DNA from: DASUPK01 sp963815045
GTDB taxonomy: Bacteria; Actinomycetota; Thermoleophilia; Solirubrobacterales; 70-9
DNA length: 64,000 bases
Assembly: GCA_963815045.1 (NCBI GenBank)
Contig: CAWFET010000001.1
Coordinates: 62,001 to 126,000, forward strand
Direction: 5' to 3'
Position 1 is the first letter of the stretch. Every line of letters starts with the position of its first letter. The notes under the pieces were generated by a model. That model was not told the DNA's origin. It saw only the letters and a program-made list of their open reading frames with translations, and did not search any database. Positions 25,355-33,545 of the stretch are shown in pieces. A program made the translations under genes and the position numbers.

Positions 25355-25373
25355 CCGCTCCAGAGTGGAGCGG
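25355..25373 (-). terminator. hairpin after nrdJ
   Basis: CCGCTCCA, loop GAG, TGGAGCGG: an 8-base-pair stem just past the nrdJ stop. No T-run follows, so strength is uncertain. It also sits in the long 5' leader of the lipoprotein gene. Confidence 0.5.
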
Positions 25374-25384
25374 CCTGGTGGCCG

Positions 25385-28216
25385 CTACCCGCAGCCGGTG
25401 TTGTTGCCGCAGCTCGAGCACGTGTAGCAGGAGCCCGTGCGCTGCATCATGCCTCCGCACTGGTCGCAGGCCGGGCCGAGCTCCAGGTCGGCGCCGATCT
25501 TCGCCGGGATCACCGGCGGGGTATCGGTGAGAGCCGCGGTGGCCGGCTTCGACCCGCCGTTGCCCTTCGTCTCGCCGTTCGAAGAGCCGTTGCCGTTGCC
25601 CTCGCCGTTCGAGTGGCCGTTCTGGCCGTTGCTCGGCGAACCGGTGTCCTCGATCGGGAATGCCTGCTGTGCGTCCTTCTTGGCCCGGACCTCGTCGGTC
25701 ATGATCCCGAGCGTCTCGAGGTAGTCGACGTCGTCAATGAACCGGCTGGCGAGCCAGCGCATGATGTAGTCGGGCATCGACTTGGCGAACGGGATCTCCG
25801 GGTTGCGGGTGATCCCCTCCGGCTCGAAGCGCATGTAGCTGAACTTCTTCACGTAGTCCTCGAGCGGCACGCCGTACTGGAGGCCCATCGAGATCGCGGT
25901 TGCGAAGGCATTCATCATGCCCTTGATCGTGGAGCCCTCCTTGCCGATGTCGGTGAGGAAGATCTCGCCGACCGAACCGTCCTCGTACTTGCCGGCGGTG
26001 ATGTAGCCCTCGTGCATGCCGATCGAGAACTTGTGGGTGATCGACTCGCGCTCGCGCGGCATCTTGTGGCGATGCGGCTTGGCCGTCGTCTCCTCGGCCG
26101 GCTCCGACTTCTTGTCGCCTGCGTCGGTCTTCAGCGCCTGGGCGGTCTTGGAGCCGTCGCGGTAGATCGCGAGTGCCTTGAGGCCCTTGCGCCAGCCGTC
26201 GCTGTAGGCATCGGCGATATCGGAGATCGTCGCCGACTCCGGCAGGTTGACCGTCTTCGAGATCGCGCCCGAGAGGAACGGCTGGGCCGCGGCCATCATG
26301 TCGATGTGGCCGGTGTGCGAGATCGAGCGCTCGCCGACCGCCACGTCGAAGACCTCGAGGTGCTCGTCCTTGAGACCGGGCGCCCCGATGATCGTGTTGT
26401 GCTCGTTGATGTGGGCGTCGATCTGCTCGATCTCGGGCTCGGAGTAGCCGAGCGTCTCGAGCGCCAGGTTGACCGAGCAGTTGACGATCTTCATCTGACC
26501 GCCGCCGACCAGCTCCTTGAACTTGACCAGCGAGAAGTCCGGCTCGATGCCGGTCGTGTCGCAGTCCATCAGGAAGGAGATCGTCCCGGTGGGGGCGAGC
26601 ACGGTCGCCTGCGCGTTGCGGTAGCCGTGCTGCTCGCCGAGAGCGACGGCCTCGTCCCATGACTCGCGGGCGGCGTGGAGCAGCGGCTCCTCGACCAGCT
26701 CGTCCTCGATCTCGTAGGCGGCCGACTGGTGCATCCGCATCACCTCGTTGTGCGGCTCGCGGTTGACCGCGTAGCCGTCGTACGGGCCCATCGAGCCGGC
26801 GACCTCGGCCGACATCTTGTAGCCGCGGCCCGTCATCAGGGCCGTGATCGAGCCGGCGAGGGCGCGGCCCTCGGCCGAGTCGTAGGCGAGGCCGTTGGAC
26901 ATCAGCAGGGCGCCGAGGTTGGCGTAGCCGAGGCCGAGCTGGCGGAACGCCCGCGCGTTCGCGGTGATCTCCTCGGTCGGGTAGCTGGAGAAGCCGACCA
27001 GGATCTCCTGCGCCAGGAAGACGATGTCCACCGCGTGGGTGAAGTCGTCGACGTTGAAGGTCCCGTCCTCGTTGCGGAACTTCATCAGGTTGAGCGAGGC
27101 GAGATTGCAGGCCGAGTCGTCGATCGACATGTACTCGGAGCACGGATTCGAGGCGGTGATCGGGCCCGTGTTCGGATCCGTGTGCCACTTGTTGATCGTC
27201 GTGTCGTACTGCATGCCCGGGTCCGCGCACTGCCAGGCGGCGTCGGCGATCTGGTTCAGCAGGTCACGCGCCTTGACGGTCTTGATCGGCTTGCCGTCGA
27301 CGCGGCCGATCAGGTCCCAGTCCTCGTCGTTCTCGACCGCCTGCATGAACTCGTCGGTCACGCGGACCGAGTTGTTGGCGTTCTGGAACTGGACCGAGGC
27401 GAAGGCGTCGGAGTCGAGGCGCATGTCGAAGTCGGCGGCCTTCAGCGCCGCGGCCTTCTTCTCCTCGTCGGCCTTGCACCAGATGAACTTCTCGACGTCC
27501 GGGTGATCGACGTCGAGCACGACCATCTTGGCCGCGCGGCGGGTGCCGCCGCCCGACTTGATCGCGCCGGCCCAGGAGTCGGCGCCGCGCATGAAGCTGA
27601 CCGGGCCTGAGGCGATCCCGCCCTTGGAGAGGTGCTCCATCGAGCCGCGGATCTTGGAGAGGTTGATGCCCGAGCCGGAGCCGCCCTTGAAGATGATCCC
27701 CTCCTTGGTGTTCCAGGAGAGGATGGAGTCCATGTCGTCCTCGACGGAGAGGATGAAGCAGGCCGAGGCCTGCTCCTGCCCCGGGTCCTTCCAGCCGACG
27801 TTGAACCAGACCGGGCTGTTGAAGGCGGCCTTCTGGTTGACCAGGATCGAGGTCAGCTCGGCGTCGAAGGCGTCGGCGTCCTCGTCGGTCGCGAAGTAGC
27901 CCTGCTCGCGTCCGACCTCGGTGATCCGGTCGGCGACGCGGCTGACCATCTGCTTGACGGAAGTCTCACGCTCGGGGGAGTCCGGCTTGCCGCGGAAGTA
28001 CTTCTGGGCGACGATGTTCGTCGCGTTCTGCGACCAGGTCTTCGGGAACTCGACCCCGCGCTGCTCGAAGGCGGGCTTCTCCGGGTCCCCGATGATCGCG
28101 TCCCGCTTCTCCCACTCGAGCTCGTCGTAGGGATGGGTCCCGGCTGAGGTGAACCGGCGTTCGATGACGAGGCCCTTCTCGGTGGTGATCGGCGCCTTGG
28201 AAGTGGCCTTCGGCAT
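25385..28216 (-). CDS. nrdJ: vitamin B12-dependent (class II) ribonucleotide reductase
   Basis: 943 residues; converts ribonucleotides to deoxyribonucleotides using adenosylcobalamin. Visible class II features include FNSPVWFNVG, NPCSEYMSID with the catalytic Cys, CNLASLNL, and the radical-site region LAPTGTISFLMDCDTTGIEPD. The C-terminus after a Gly/Asn-rich linker is a Cys-rich zinc-type module (CDQCGGMMQRTGSCYTCSSCG) that typically regenerates the active-site thiols. The start has a strong ribosome site GAGAGGAGAAAACTG. Second gene of a unit with nrdR, 101 bases behind its stop. No cobalamin riboswitch is seen in front of it. Confidence 0.95.
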   Translation of the reverse strand: MPKATSKAPITTEKGLVIERRFTSAGTHPYDELEWEKRDAIIGDPEKPAFEQRGVEFPKTWSQNATNIVAQKYFRGKPDSPERETSVKQMVSRVADRITEVGREQGYFATDEDADAFDAELTSILVNQKAAFNSPVWFNVGWKDPGQEQASACFILSVEDDMDSILSWNTKEGIIFKGGSGSGINLSKIRGSMEHLSKGGIASGPVSFMRGADSWAGAIKSGGGTRRAAKMVVLDVDHPDVEKFIWCKADEEKKAAALKAADFDMRLDSDAFASVQFQNANNSVRVTDEFMQAVENDEDWDLIGRVDGKPIKTVKARDLLNQIADAAWQCADPGMQYDTTINKWHTDPNTGPITASNPCSEYMSIDDSACNLASLNLMKFRNEDGTFNVDDFTHAVDIVFLAQEILVGFSSYPTEEITANARAFRQLGLGYANLGALLMSNGLAYDSAEGRALAGSITALMTGRGYKMSAEVAGSMGPYDGYAVNREPHNEVMRMHQSAAYEIEDELVEEPLLHAARESWDEAVALGEQHGYRNAQATVLAPTGTISFLMDCDTTGIEPDFSLVKFKELVGGGQMKIVNCSVNLALETLGYSEPEIEQIDAHINEHNTIIGAPGLKDEHLEVFDVAVGERSISHTGHIDMMAAAQPFLSGAISKTVNLPESATISDIADAYSDGWRKGLKALAIYRDGSKTAQALKTDAGDKKSEPAEETTAKPHRHKMPRERESITHKFSIGMHEGYITAGKYEDGSVGEIFLTDIGKEGSTIKGMMNAFATAISMGLQYGVPLEDYVKKFSYMRFEPEGITRNPEIPFAKSMPDYIMRWLASRFIDDVDYLETLGIMTDEVRAKKDAQQAFPIEDTGSPSNGQNGHSNGEGNGNGSSNGETKGNGGSKPATAALTDTPPVIPAKIGADLELGPACDQCGGMMQRTGSCYTCSSCGNNTGCG

Positions 28217-28316
28217 CAGTTTTCTCCTCTCGCTCGGCTATTGGGGTGAGCACCGCAGCATCCTCCGCCGTTCGGACGGAACCAAGGGGTGGCTAGTTCG
28301 TTATTTGCGGGGATTT

Positions 28317-28727
28317 TCACGATGCGCTCCGGGCGGCGTCCGGCAGAGTTCCCGCAAACTGCAGATAGGCCCCGCGGTCGATCTTCTCCAGACCGGCGAG
28401 GCAGAGCTCGCCGATGCGGGCCGCCTCCAACTCGCCGCCGGCGTTGCGGATCTCTCCTTCGACACCGTCAACGAGGAGGACCAGCTTCCGCGGGTCGAGT
28501 GGCCGCTTGTGCGCGGCGCGGTTCAGGCTTGCCAGCAGCTTGTCGCGGTCGAACGGCTGGCGCTTGCCATTGCGCTTGATCACCTCGAGCACCTCCGGCA
28601 CCGCCCGCTCGTAGGTTGTGAAGCGGTGCCCGCATGAGGGGCACTCGCGGCGCCGGCGGATCGCGCCGTCAGGGACGCGGCGGGTCTCGAGGGTCTTCGT
28701 CGCGGAGTCGCAGTGCGGACAGTTCAC
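28317..28727 (-). CDS. nrdR: NrdR, zinc-finger/ATP-cone repressor of ribonucleotide reductase
   Basis: 136 residues from GTG 28727, chosen because the conserved N-terminus VNCPHCDSATKTLETR starts here and a TACACT box ends 7 bases upstream. The zinc ribbon is CPHC...RECPSCGHRFTTYE (first 45 residues); the ATP-cone domain starts VIKRNGKRQPFDRDKLLASL. The C-terminus (AYLQFAGTLPDAARSAS) is about 15 residues shorter than usual NrdR. Paired with nrdJ; an NrdR box lies upstream. Confidence 0.92.
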   Translation of the reverse strand: MNCPHCDSATKTLETRRVPDGAIRRRRECPSCGHRFTTYERAVPEVLEVIKRNGKRQPFDRDKLLASLNRAAHKRPLDPRKLVLLVDGVEGEIRNAGGELEAARIGELCLAGLEKIDRGAYLQFAGTLPDAARSAS

Positions 28728-28740
28728 TGCTTGGAGTGTA
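28728..28740 (-). promoter_or_regulatory. leaderless promoter of nrdR
   Basis: TACACT at 28735-28740 (leftward), 7 bases to the GTG at 28727. No Shine-Dalgarno. The -35 position is not clear. Confidence 0.55.
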
Positions 28741-28760
28741 GCGAAGGCTAGTGTTCGCAA

Positions 28761-28900
28761 ACCGGCAATGAAGGAGTAATGCACTACATATAGTGCCAAC
28801 TCCGGGCAAGGCGCCAGCATTGACCATTTAGGACCGCTATAGCGTGCAGAAGTGGTCAAACCCGTCTCAGGGGCCCGAAATGCCGCCCTTCATTGCCGGT
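28761..28900. repeat. 14-base inverted repeat bracketing the nrdR control region
   Basis: ACCGGCAATGAAGG (28761-28774) and its exact reverse complement CCTTCATTGCCGGT (28887-28900) face each other around a 112-base AT-richer stretch. Inside lie the NrdR box and another inverted pair, TTGACCA (28820-28826) and TGGTCAA (28853-28859). No coding frame is seen in 28728-28929. Confidence 0.75.
28781..28796. promoter_or_regulatory. NrdR box
   Basis: GCACTA-CATA-TAGTGC matches the NrdR box consensus ACACTATATATAGTGT at all central positions. It lies about 55-70 bases before the nrdR start. Possible half site TAGTGT at 28749-28754, about four helical turns away. Autoregulation of nrdR-nrdJ by dNTP/ATP status is inferred. 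Confidence 0.75.
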
Positions 28901-28929
28901 GTTTCGTCCCGCCGACCCGGCGACGCCAG

Positions 28930-29844
28930 CTATGAATCGGCGGCCAGCAGCTTCGCCAGCTTCTCCGGCGTGTTCGCCTGAGGCGAGGGCGTGTAGAGGA
29001 CGAGCCGCTGCTCGGGGTTCTCCTGGGGCCGGAAGACGGCGTGCTCGAAGACCAGCTTTCCCACGGTCGGATGCCGGAGGACCTTGCGGCCGACGCCGCT
29101 GGTCGCCACCTCGTGCAGGTCCCACCATTCGCGGAACTCCGGGCTGCGCTCCTGCAGGGCAGAGATCAGATCATCGAAGTCCGGGTCGCCGACGTAGCGG
29201 GCGGCCTCGCTGCGAAAGCGGGCGACGATCCGGCGCGCGCCCTCCTCCCAGTCCGGATGGAGCTTGCGCCTGGCCGGATCCATGAACAGACACCAGAGCA
29301 GGTTCCGCCGGCCGTCCGGCATCTCGGCCGGGTCGCCGAACACCGCGGCGTGAGCCCGGTTCCAGGCGAGGAAGTCGAAGCGGCGGCCGGTCAGACAGCT
29401 CGGGCCGTCGCCGAGGCTCTCCACCAGCAGCTTGACCGTCGGGTTGACCTTCTCCTGTGGCGCTCGAGCCGGGGTGACCTGTTCGCCGCGCCCGAGCAAC
29501 ATCACGTGGGCGTGCTCCGCGGGGGTCAGCTCCAGTGCACCGCAGATCGCCTCCAGGACGGAGGCCGAGGCGCGGACGTCGCGACCCTGCTCGAGCCAGG
29601 TGTACCAGGTGGTCCCCACACCGGCGAGCTGTGCGACCTCCTCCCGGCGCAGGCCCGGCGTCCGGCGCCGGCCCCCGCCCGGGAGGCCGACGTCCTCGGG
29701 GCGGATCGCCTCCCGCCGGTTTCGCAAGAAGTCCGCGAGCTCTGCGCGCTGGGGGGCGCCATGGCCGTTCGTGGTGCTCTTGGGTGGTGCTTTTGATACC
29801 AGGATAAATCCCTCTCTTGTACCTGGATTGAAATGGTCGCACAC
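28930..29844 (-). CDS. HTH transcriptional regulator of the MmyB/XRE type
   Basis: N-terminal helix-turn-helix: RPEDVGLPGGGRRRTPGLRREEVAQLAGVGTTWYTWLEQGRD. The C-terminal MmyB-like ligand domain includes LAWNRAHAAVFGDP, FMDPARR and FRSEAARYVGDPDF. Such regulators often control a nearby exporter or dehydrogenase. The start is uncertain: GTG 29844 is the nearest in-frame start, but a one-base change in the G6 run at 29751-29756 would place a textbook MAPQRAELADFL-like start at ATG 29762 (about 277 residues, the usual size). Divergent from the MFS gene; two direct repeats lie between. Confidence 0.8.
   Translation of the reverse strand: MCDHFNPGTREGFILVSKAPPKSTTNGHGAPQRAELADFLRNRREAIRPEDVGLPGGGRRRTPGLRREEVAQLAGVGTTWYTWLEQGRDVRASASVLEAICGALELTPAEHAHVMLLGRGEQVTPARAPQEKVNPTVKLLVESLGDGPSCLTGRRFDFLAWNRAHAAVFGDPAEMPDGRRNLLWCLFMDPARRKLHPDWEEGARRIVARFRSEAARYVGDPDFDDLISALQERSPEFREWWDLHEVATSGVGRKVLRHPTVGKLVFEHAVFRPQENPEQRLVLYTPSPQANTPEKLAKLLAADS
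29797..29828. repeat. direct repeats TACCWGGAT, candidate operator
   Basis: TACCAGGAT (29797-29805) and TACCTGGAT (29820-29828), 23 bases apart, between the HTH regulator and the MFS exporter. Candidate binding sites for the HTH regulator; not a known consensus. Confidence 0.45.
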
Positions 29845-29917
29845 TGTCCCCCGAATGGCAAGCCAATCCGCCCAGACCACCTCACGGACCACAGGGGGTC
29901 CCTCGTTGAGCTCACAG

Positions 29918-31366
29918 ATGAACGATGCAGCGCCCGCACCGAAGCCGGCCCGCAGCCCCTGGCTGCTCCCGGTGCTCTTCGCCCCGGTCTTCATGGTCCT
30001 CCTCGATGTCTTCATCGTGAACGTGACGGCGCCCTCGCTGCGCGCCGACCTCGGTGCGAGCGACTCCGACCTCCAGTGGGTCGTCGCCGCCTACCTGCTC
30101 ACCTACGCCCTCTCGCTGATCACGGGCGGCCGGCTCGGCGACGTCCTCGGCCGCCGCCGGATGTTCAAGCTCGGGATCGCCGGCTTCACGGTGGCGTCGG
30201 CCCTCTGCGCCGCGGCGCCGAGCCCGAGCGCGCTGATCGTCGCCCGGCTGCTTCAGGGCTTCGGCGGCGCGGCGATGTGGCCACAGGTCCTCTCGATCAT
30301 CCAGGTCGAGTTCTCGCCGGCCGAACGGCCGAAGGCCCTCGGCTTCCAGGGCCTCGTCCAGGGTCTGGCGGCGATCTCCGGTCAGATCGTCGGCGGCGGG
30401 CTGATCGCGCTCGACCTCCTCGGGCTCGGCTGGCGCTCGGTCTTCCTGATCAACATCCCGGTCGGCCTGATCGCCCTGCTCATGGCGGACAGGCTGATCC
30501 CGGAGTCCCGATCGGAGACCGCGCGGCGGCTCGACCTGGTCGGGGTGGCGCTCGCGACGCTCACTCTCAGCCTGGTGATGATCCCGGCGGTCGAGGGCCG
30601 TGAGCTCGGCTGGCCGGCCTGGACGTTCGCGTGCTTCGCCGCCGCGCCGCTCGCGGCCGCGCTCTTCGTCGCAGCCGAGCGCCGGATCACGGCACGCGGT
30701 GGATCGCCGCTGGTCGAGCTCCGCCTCTTCGAGACCCGCGGCTTCCGGATCGGCCTGGTCTCGGCGACCACCCTCTACTTCGCGATCTCGTTCTTCTTCC
30801 TGCTCGGGATCTACCTGCAGGAGGGTCTCGGGCTGAGCCCGCTCGAGTCCGGACTCGCCTTCACCCCGATTGCGGTCGCCTTCGTCACGGCGTCGCTGAC
30901 CGGGCCTCGCCTCGCCGACGGGCTCCGCGAGTACCTGCCCCAGATCGGCGCGACCGTCGCCGGCATCGGGCTGATCTCGACGATCATCGCCGTGCAGGCG
31001 ACCGGCAACGGCTCGGTCTCGGCCTGGCTGCTCCTGGCGATGGTGCCGTTCGGCGCCGGCATGGGCACGGCGATTCCGCCGCTCATCCACCTCGTGCTGC
31101 GCGCGGTTCCGCCCGCCGACGCGGGCGCGGCCTCCGGGACGCTGGTCACCGCCCAGCAGATCGGCAACGCGCTGGGCGTGGCGATCGTCGGGTCGGTCTT
31201 CTTCTCCCAGCTCGGCTCGGGGACCAGCGCCGGGGCGTTCGGTGACGCGTTCACCGTCGCGCTGGCGGTGCAGGCCGCGTTCGCACTGACCGCGTCCGTT
31301 CTGGTGGTGCGGGCACGGCAGACCTCCCGCGAGCGGATGCCGGCCGGCGTTCCCGAGGGCGCCTAG
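29918..31366 (+). CDS. MFS drug exporter of the DHA2 (14-TM) type
   Basis: 482 residues from ATG 29918 (an upstream ATG at 29854 is possible). About 14 membrane segments with LDVFIVNVTAPSL in membrane 1 (D/motif D1), GRLGDVLGRRRMFK (motif A) and a motif C-like region around SGQIVGGGLIALDLLGLGWRSVFLINIP. Predicted multidrug or natural-product export. Divergent HTH regulator upstream probably controls it. Confidence 0.9.
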   Translation: MNDAAPAPKPARSPWLLPVLFAPVFMVLLDVFIVNVTAPSLRADLGASDSDLQWVVAAYLLTYALSLITGGRLGDVLGRRRMFKLGIAGFTVASALCAAAPSPSALIVARLLQGFGGAAMWPQVLSIIQVEFSPAERPKALGFQGLVQGLAAISGQIVGGGLIALDLLGLGWRSVFLINIPVGLIALLMADRLIPESRSETARRLDLVGVALATLTLSLVMIPAVEGRELGWPAWTFACFAAAPLAAALFVAAERRITARGGSPLVELRLFETRGFRIGLVSATTLYFAISFFFLLGIYLQEGLGLSPLESGLAFTPIAVAFVTASLTGPRLADGLREYLPQIGATVAGIGLISTIIAVQATGNGSVSAWLLLAMVPFGAGMGTAIPPLIHLVLRAVPPADAGAASGTLVTAQQIGNALGVAIVGSVFFSQLGSGTSAGAFGDAFTVALAVQAAFALTASVLVVRARQTSRERMPAGVPEGA

Positions 31367-31737
31367 CCCTGCAGGTACTTGGCGACGTTGCCCTCGGCGA
31401 GCGCCGTCTCGCCCAGAGAGGTCGCCTTCAGACGCGCACCCGGCCCACCTGGGCCCATCTGGATGACGAGGCCGGCGTTCTCCAGGGCCTGGATCGCCTC
31501 CCGGGTCGGGTTCCGCAGCTGCGTGAGGAGCTTGGCCCCACCCGGGTGGGCTCTCATCATCCAGCTCATGATCTGCAGGACGTTGATCTCGTTACCCGGC
31601 CGCGCTCCCTCGGGGCCGAAGGCGGGCATGACGACCTCCGCCAGCTCCGTGGCCGACATCGCCTGAAGCCGCTCGGCCTCAGCCTGGGCCGCCTGTTGCT
31701 CGGCCACCTTCTCCTCGCTCTTTCCAAACAGCGACAC
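31363..31737 (-). CDS. hypothetical cytosolic protein with winged-helix-like region
   Basis: 124 residues from GTG 31737 (TAGGGT box 8 bases upstream). No family recognised. The N-terminus is Lys/Gln/Glu-rich; the middle (INVLQIMSWMMRAHPGGAKLLTQL then NPTREAIQALENAGLV) has the look of a winged-helix DNA-binding fold. Overlaps the convergent MFS stop. Confidence 0.65.
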   Translation of the reverse strand: MSLFGKSEEKVAEQQAAQAEAERLQAMSATELAEVVMPAFGPEGARPGNEINVLQIMSWMMRAHPGGAKLLTQLRNPTREAIQALENAGLVIQMGPGGPGARLKATSLGETALAEGNVAKYLQG

Positions 31738-31751
31738 GCACGCCGACCCTA
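31738..31751 (-). promoter_or_regulatory. leaderless promoter element
   Basis: TAGGGT at 31746-31751 (leftward) with 8 bases to GTG 31737 of the hypothetical winged-helix-like protein. Confidence 0.45.
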
Positions 31752-31792
31752 GCGGCTTGGACCCGGCGCAGGGCGACTATGGTTGAACGGAG

Positions 31793-32629
31793 ATGGCGTC
31801 CGATGAAACGCAGTCCGGCCCCGATCCGCTCGGGGCCGCGCGCAATGCAGCCGGTGCCGCCGGCGAGCGCCTTGGCAACGCGCGGAACGAGGCCGGCGAG
31901 CGGCTCGGCGCCGCTCGCGACGCCGCGGGCAGGCAGCTGGCCGACGCCCGCGAGACGGCGGCGCTCGCCGCTCACGAGGTCGCAAACAGGCTCTCCCAGA
32001 AGCCGCGGCTCCGTGGTGTCTCCCACCAGTGGGCCTTCTTCGTCTCCCTCGGCGCCGGAGCCGCTCTGGTCCTGGCCGCGAGCGGCGCCCGCGAGGTGAT
32101 CGCGATGTCGATCTACGCCTTCTCGCTCTCGGCGATGCTCGGCACGAGCGCTCTCTATCACCGGGTCACGTGGACGCCCGAGGTCCGGCAGTGGATGCGG
32201 CGCCTCGACCACACGACGATCTTCATCTTCATCGCCGGGACGTACACGCCCTTCGCCCTCCTCGTCATGCACGGGACCCTGGCCCACGTGATCCTGATCG
32301 TGGTCTGGGCCACGGCCGCAGCCGGCGTGGTGCTCAACCTGGTCTGGATCAATGCTCCGTACTGGGTCACCGCAGGCGTCTATTTGAGCACCGGCTGGGT
32401 GGCGATCGTCAGCCTGCCTCAGCTCTGGAACGAGATCGGCCCGGTTGGCGTGGGGCTGATCGCTCTCGGCGGCGCCCTCTACACCGCAGGCGCAGTGGTC
32501 TACGCACGCCGCAAGCCCGATCCGCGGCCGCAGGTCTTCGGCTACCACGAGATCTTCCACGTGCTCGTGATCGCCGCCGCGGCCGTCCAGTACGTGGCCG
32601 TCGCGGCCTTCGCGCTGCCCGCCGGCTAG
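31793..32629 (+). CDS. HlyIII/PAQR-like membrane protein with repetitive amphipathic N-terminus
   Basis: 278 residues. The C-terminal 200 residues form about seven membrane segments with the family motifs SALYHRVTW, RRLDHTTIFIFIAGTYTPF and FGYHEIFHVLV, whose His/Asp/Ser cluster marks a metal-dependent hydrolase of the HlyIII/adiponectin-receptor (PAQR) family. The first 65 residues contain near 11-residue amphipathic repeats (AGERLGNARNE, AGERLGAARDA, AGRQLADARET), as in membrane- or lipid-binding helices. This extension is not normal for HlyIII. Confidence 0.87.
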   Translation: MASDETQSGPDPLGAARNAAGAAGERLGNARNEAGERLGAARDAAGRQLADARETAALAAHEVANRLSQKPRLRGVSHQWAFFVSLGAGAALVLAASGAREVIAMSIYAFSLSAMLGTSALYHRVTWTPEVRQWMRRLDHTTIFIFIAGTYTPFALLVMHGTLAHVILIVVWATAAAGVVLNLVWINAPYWVTAGVYLSTGWVAIVSLPQLWNEIGPVGVGLIALGGALYTAGAVVYARRKPDPRPQVFGYHEIFHVLVIAAAAVQYVAVAAFALPAG

Positions 32630-32651
32630 ACCGGGCTAGAGTGGCGGCCAC

Positions 32652-33545
32652 TTGGCCGCCATCGAGATCAGGGGGATAAGCAAGCGCTTCGGCTCCGTGC
32701 AGGCGGTGTCCGATCTCTCCTTCGAGGTCTCCGCGGGGCGGGTGACCGGCTTCCTCGGCCCGAACGGAGCGGGGAAGAGCACCACCCTGCGGATGCTGCT
32801 CGGCCTCGTCCATTCGGATGGGGGAACTGCCACCTTCGATGGGCGCCGCTACGGCGAGCTCGATCACCCGAGCGCGGAGGTCGGCGCGGTGCTCGAGGAC
32901 GCGAGCTTTCACCCGGGGCGCAGCGGGCGCAATCACCTGCGGATCCTGGCCGCCGCCGGCCAGCACCCGGCCGCCCGCGTGGGTGAGGTGCTCGACGAGG
33001 TCGGAATCGCGGCCGCCGCGGACCGCCGCGTGAAGGGCTACTCGATGGGGATGCGGCAGCGGCTCGCGATCGCCGCGGCCGTGCTCGGCGATCCCGACGT
33101 CCTCATCCTCGACGAGCCCGCCAACGGCCTCGATCCGCCCGGTATCCGGTGGATCCGCGGGTTGCTGCGCGAGCAGGCCGCGAGCGGCCGCGCGGTCCTG
33201 GTCTCCAGCCATCTGCTCTCGGAGGTGGCGCAGAGCGTGGACGACGTCGTCGTCATCTCGCACGGGACCCTGCGGGCCAGCGGCACGCTCGACAGCGTCC
33301 TCGGATCACCTGACGGTCCGGGGACGAGGGTCCGGTCGACCGACGATGAGCGACTCGCCGGAGCGCTGCAGGCGAAGGGGATGTCGGTCGGGCGGGACTC
33401 GAAGGGTGCCCTCGTCGTCGGTGGCGCGACGACCGAGCAGGTGGGGCGCGAGGCCAACGAGGCCCGGATCCCGCTCACCGAGCTGGTCGCCGTTTCCCGC
33501 TCGCTGGAGGAGGCCTTCTTCGACCTCACCGAGGGAGAGGAATGA
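32652..33545 (+). CDS. ABC transporter ATP-binding protein
   Basis: 297 residues, TTG start. Walker A GPNGAGKST, Q-loop region, signature SMGMRQRLAIAAA (variant of LSGGQ), Walker B VLILDEPANGLD and H-loop SSHLL are all visible. A C-terminal extension (about 220-297) is of the CcmA/DrrA type. Works with the membrane subunit encoded directly downstream (4-base overlap), most likely an exporter of a drug or lipid. Confidence 0.92.
   Translation: MAAIEIRGISKRFGSVQAVSDLSFEVSAGRVTGFLGPNGAGKSTTLRMLLGLVHSDGGTATFDGRRYGELDHPSAEVGAVLEDASFHPGRSGRNHLRILAAAGQHPAARVGEVLDEVGIAAAADRRVKGYSMGMRQRLAIAAAVLGDPDVLILDEPANGLDPPGIRWIRGLLREQAASGRAVLVSSHLLSEVAQSVDDVVVISHGTLRASGTLDSVLGSPDGPGTRVRSTDDERLAGALQAKGMSVGRDSKGALVVGGATTEQVGREANEARIPLTELVAVSRSLEEAFFDLTEGEE

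Noticed and set aside
25734..27230. Large leftward and rightward open frames inside nrdJ (also 25613-27610)
   Set aside because: High-GC shadow frames; the nrdJ protein is intact and well conserved.
28217..28316. Cobalamin riboswitch in front of nrdJ
   Set aside because: Only 100 bases lie before the start and no B12-box-like conserved sequence was seen; the NrdR box upstream of nrdR explains control better.
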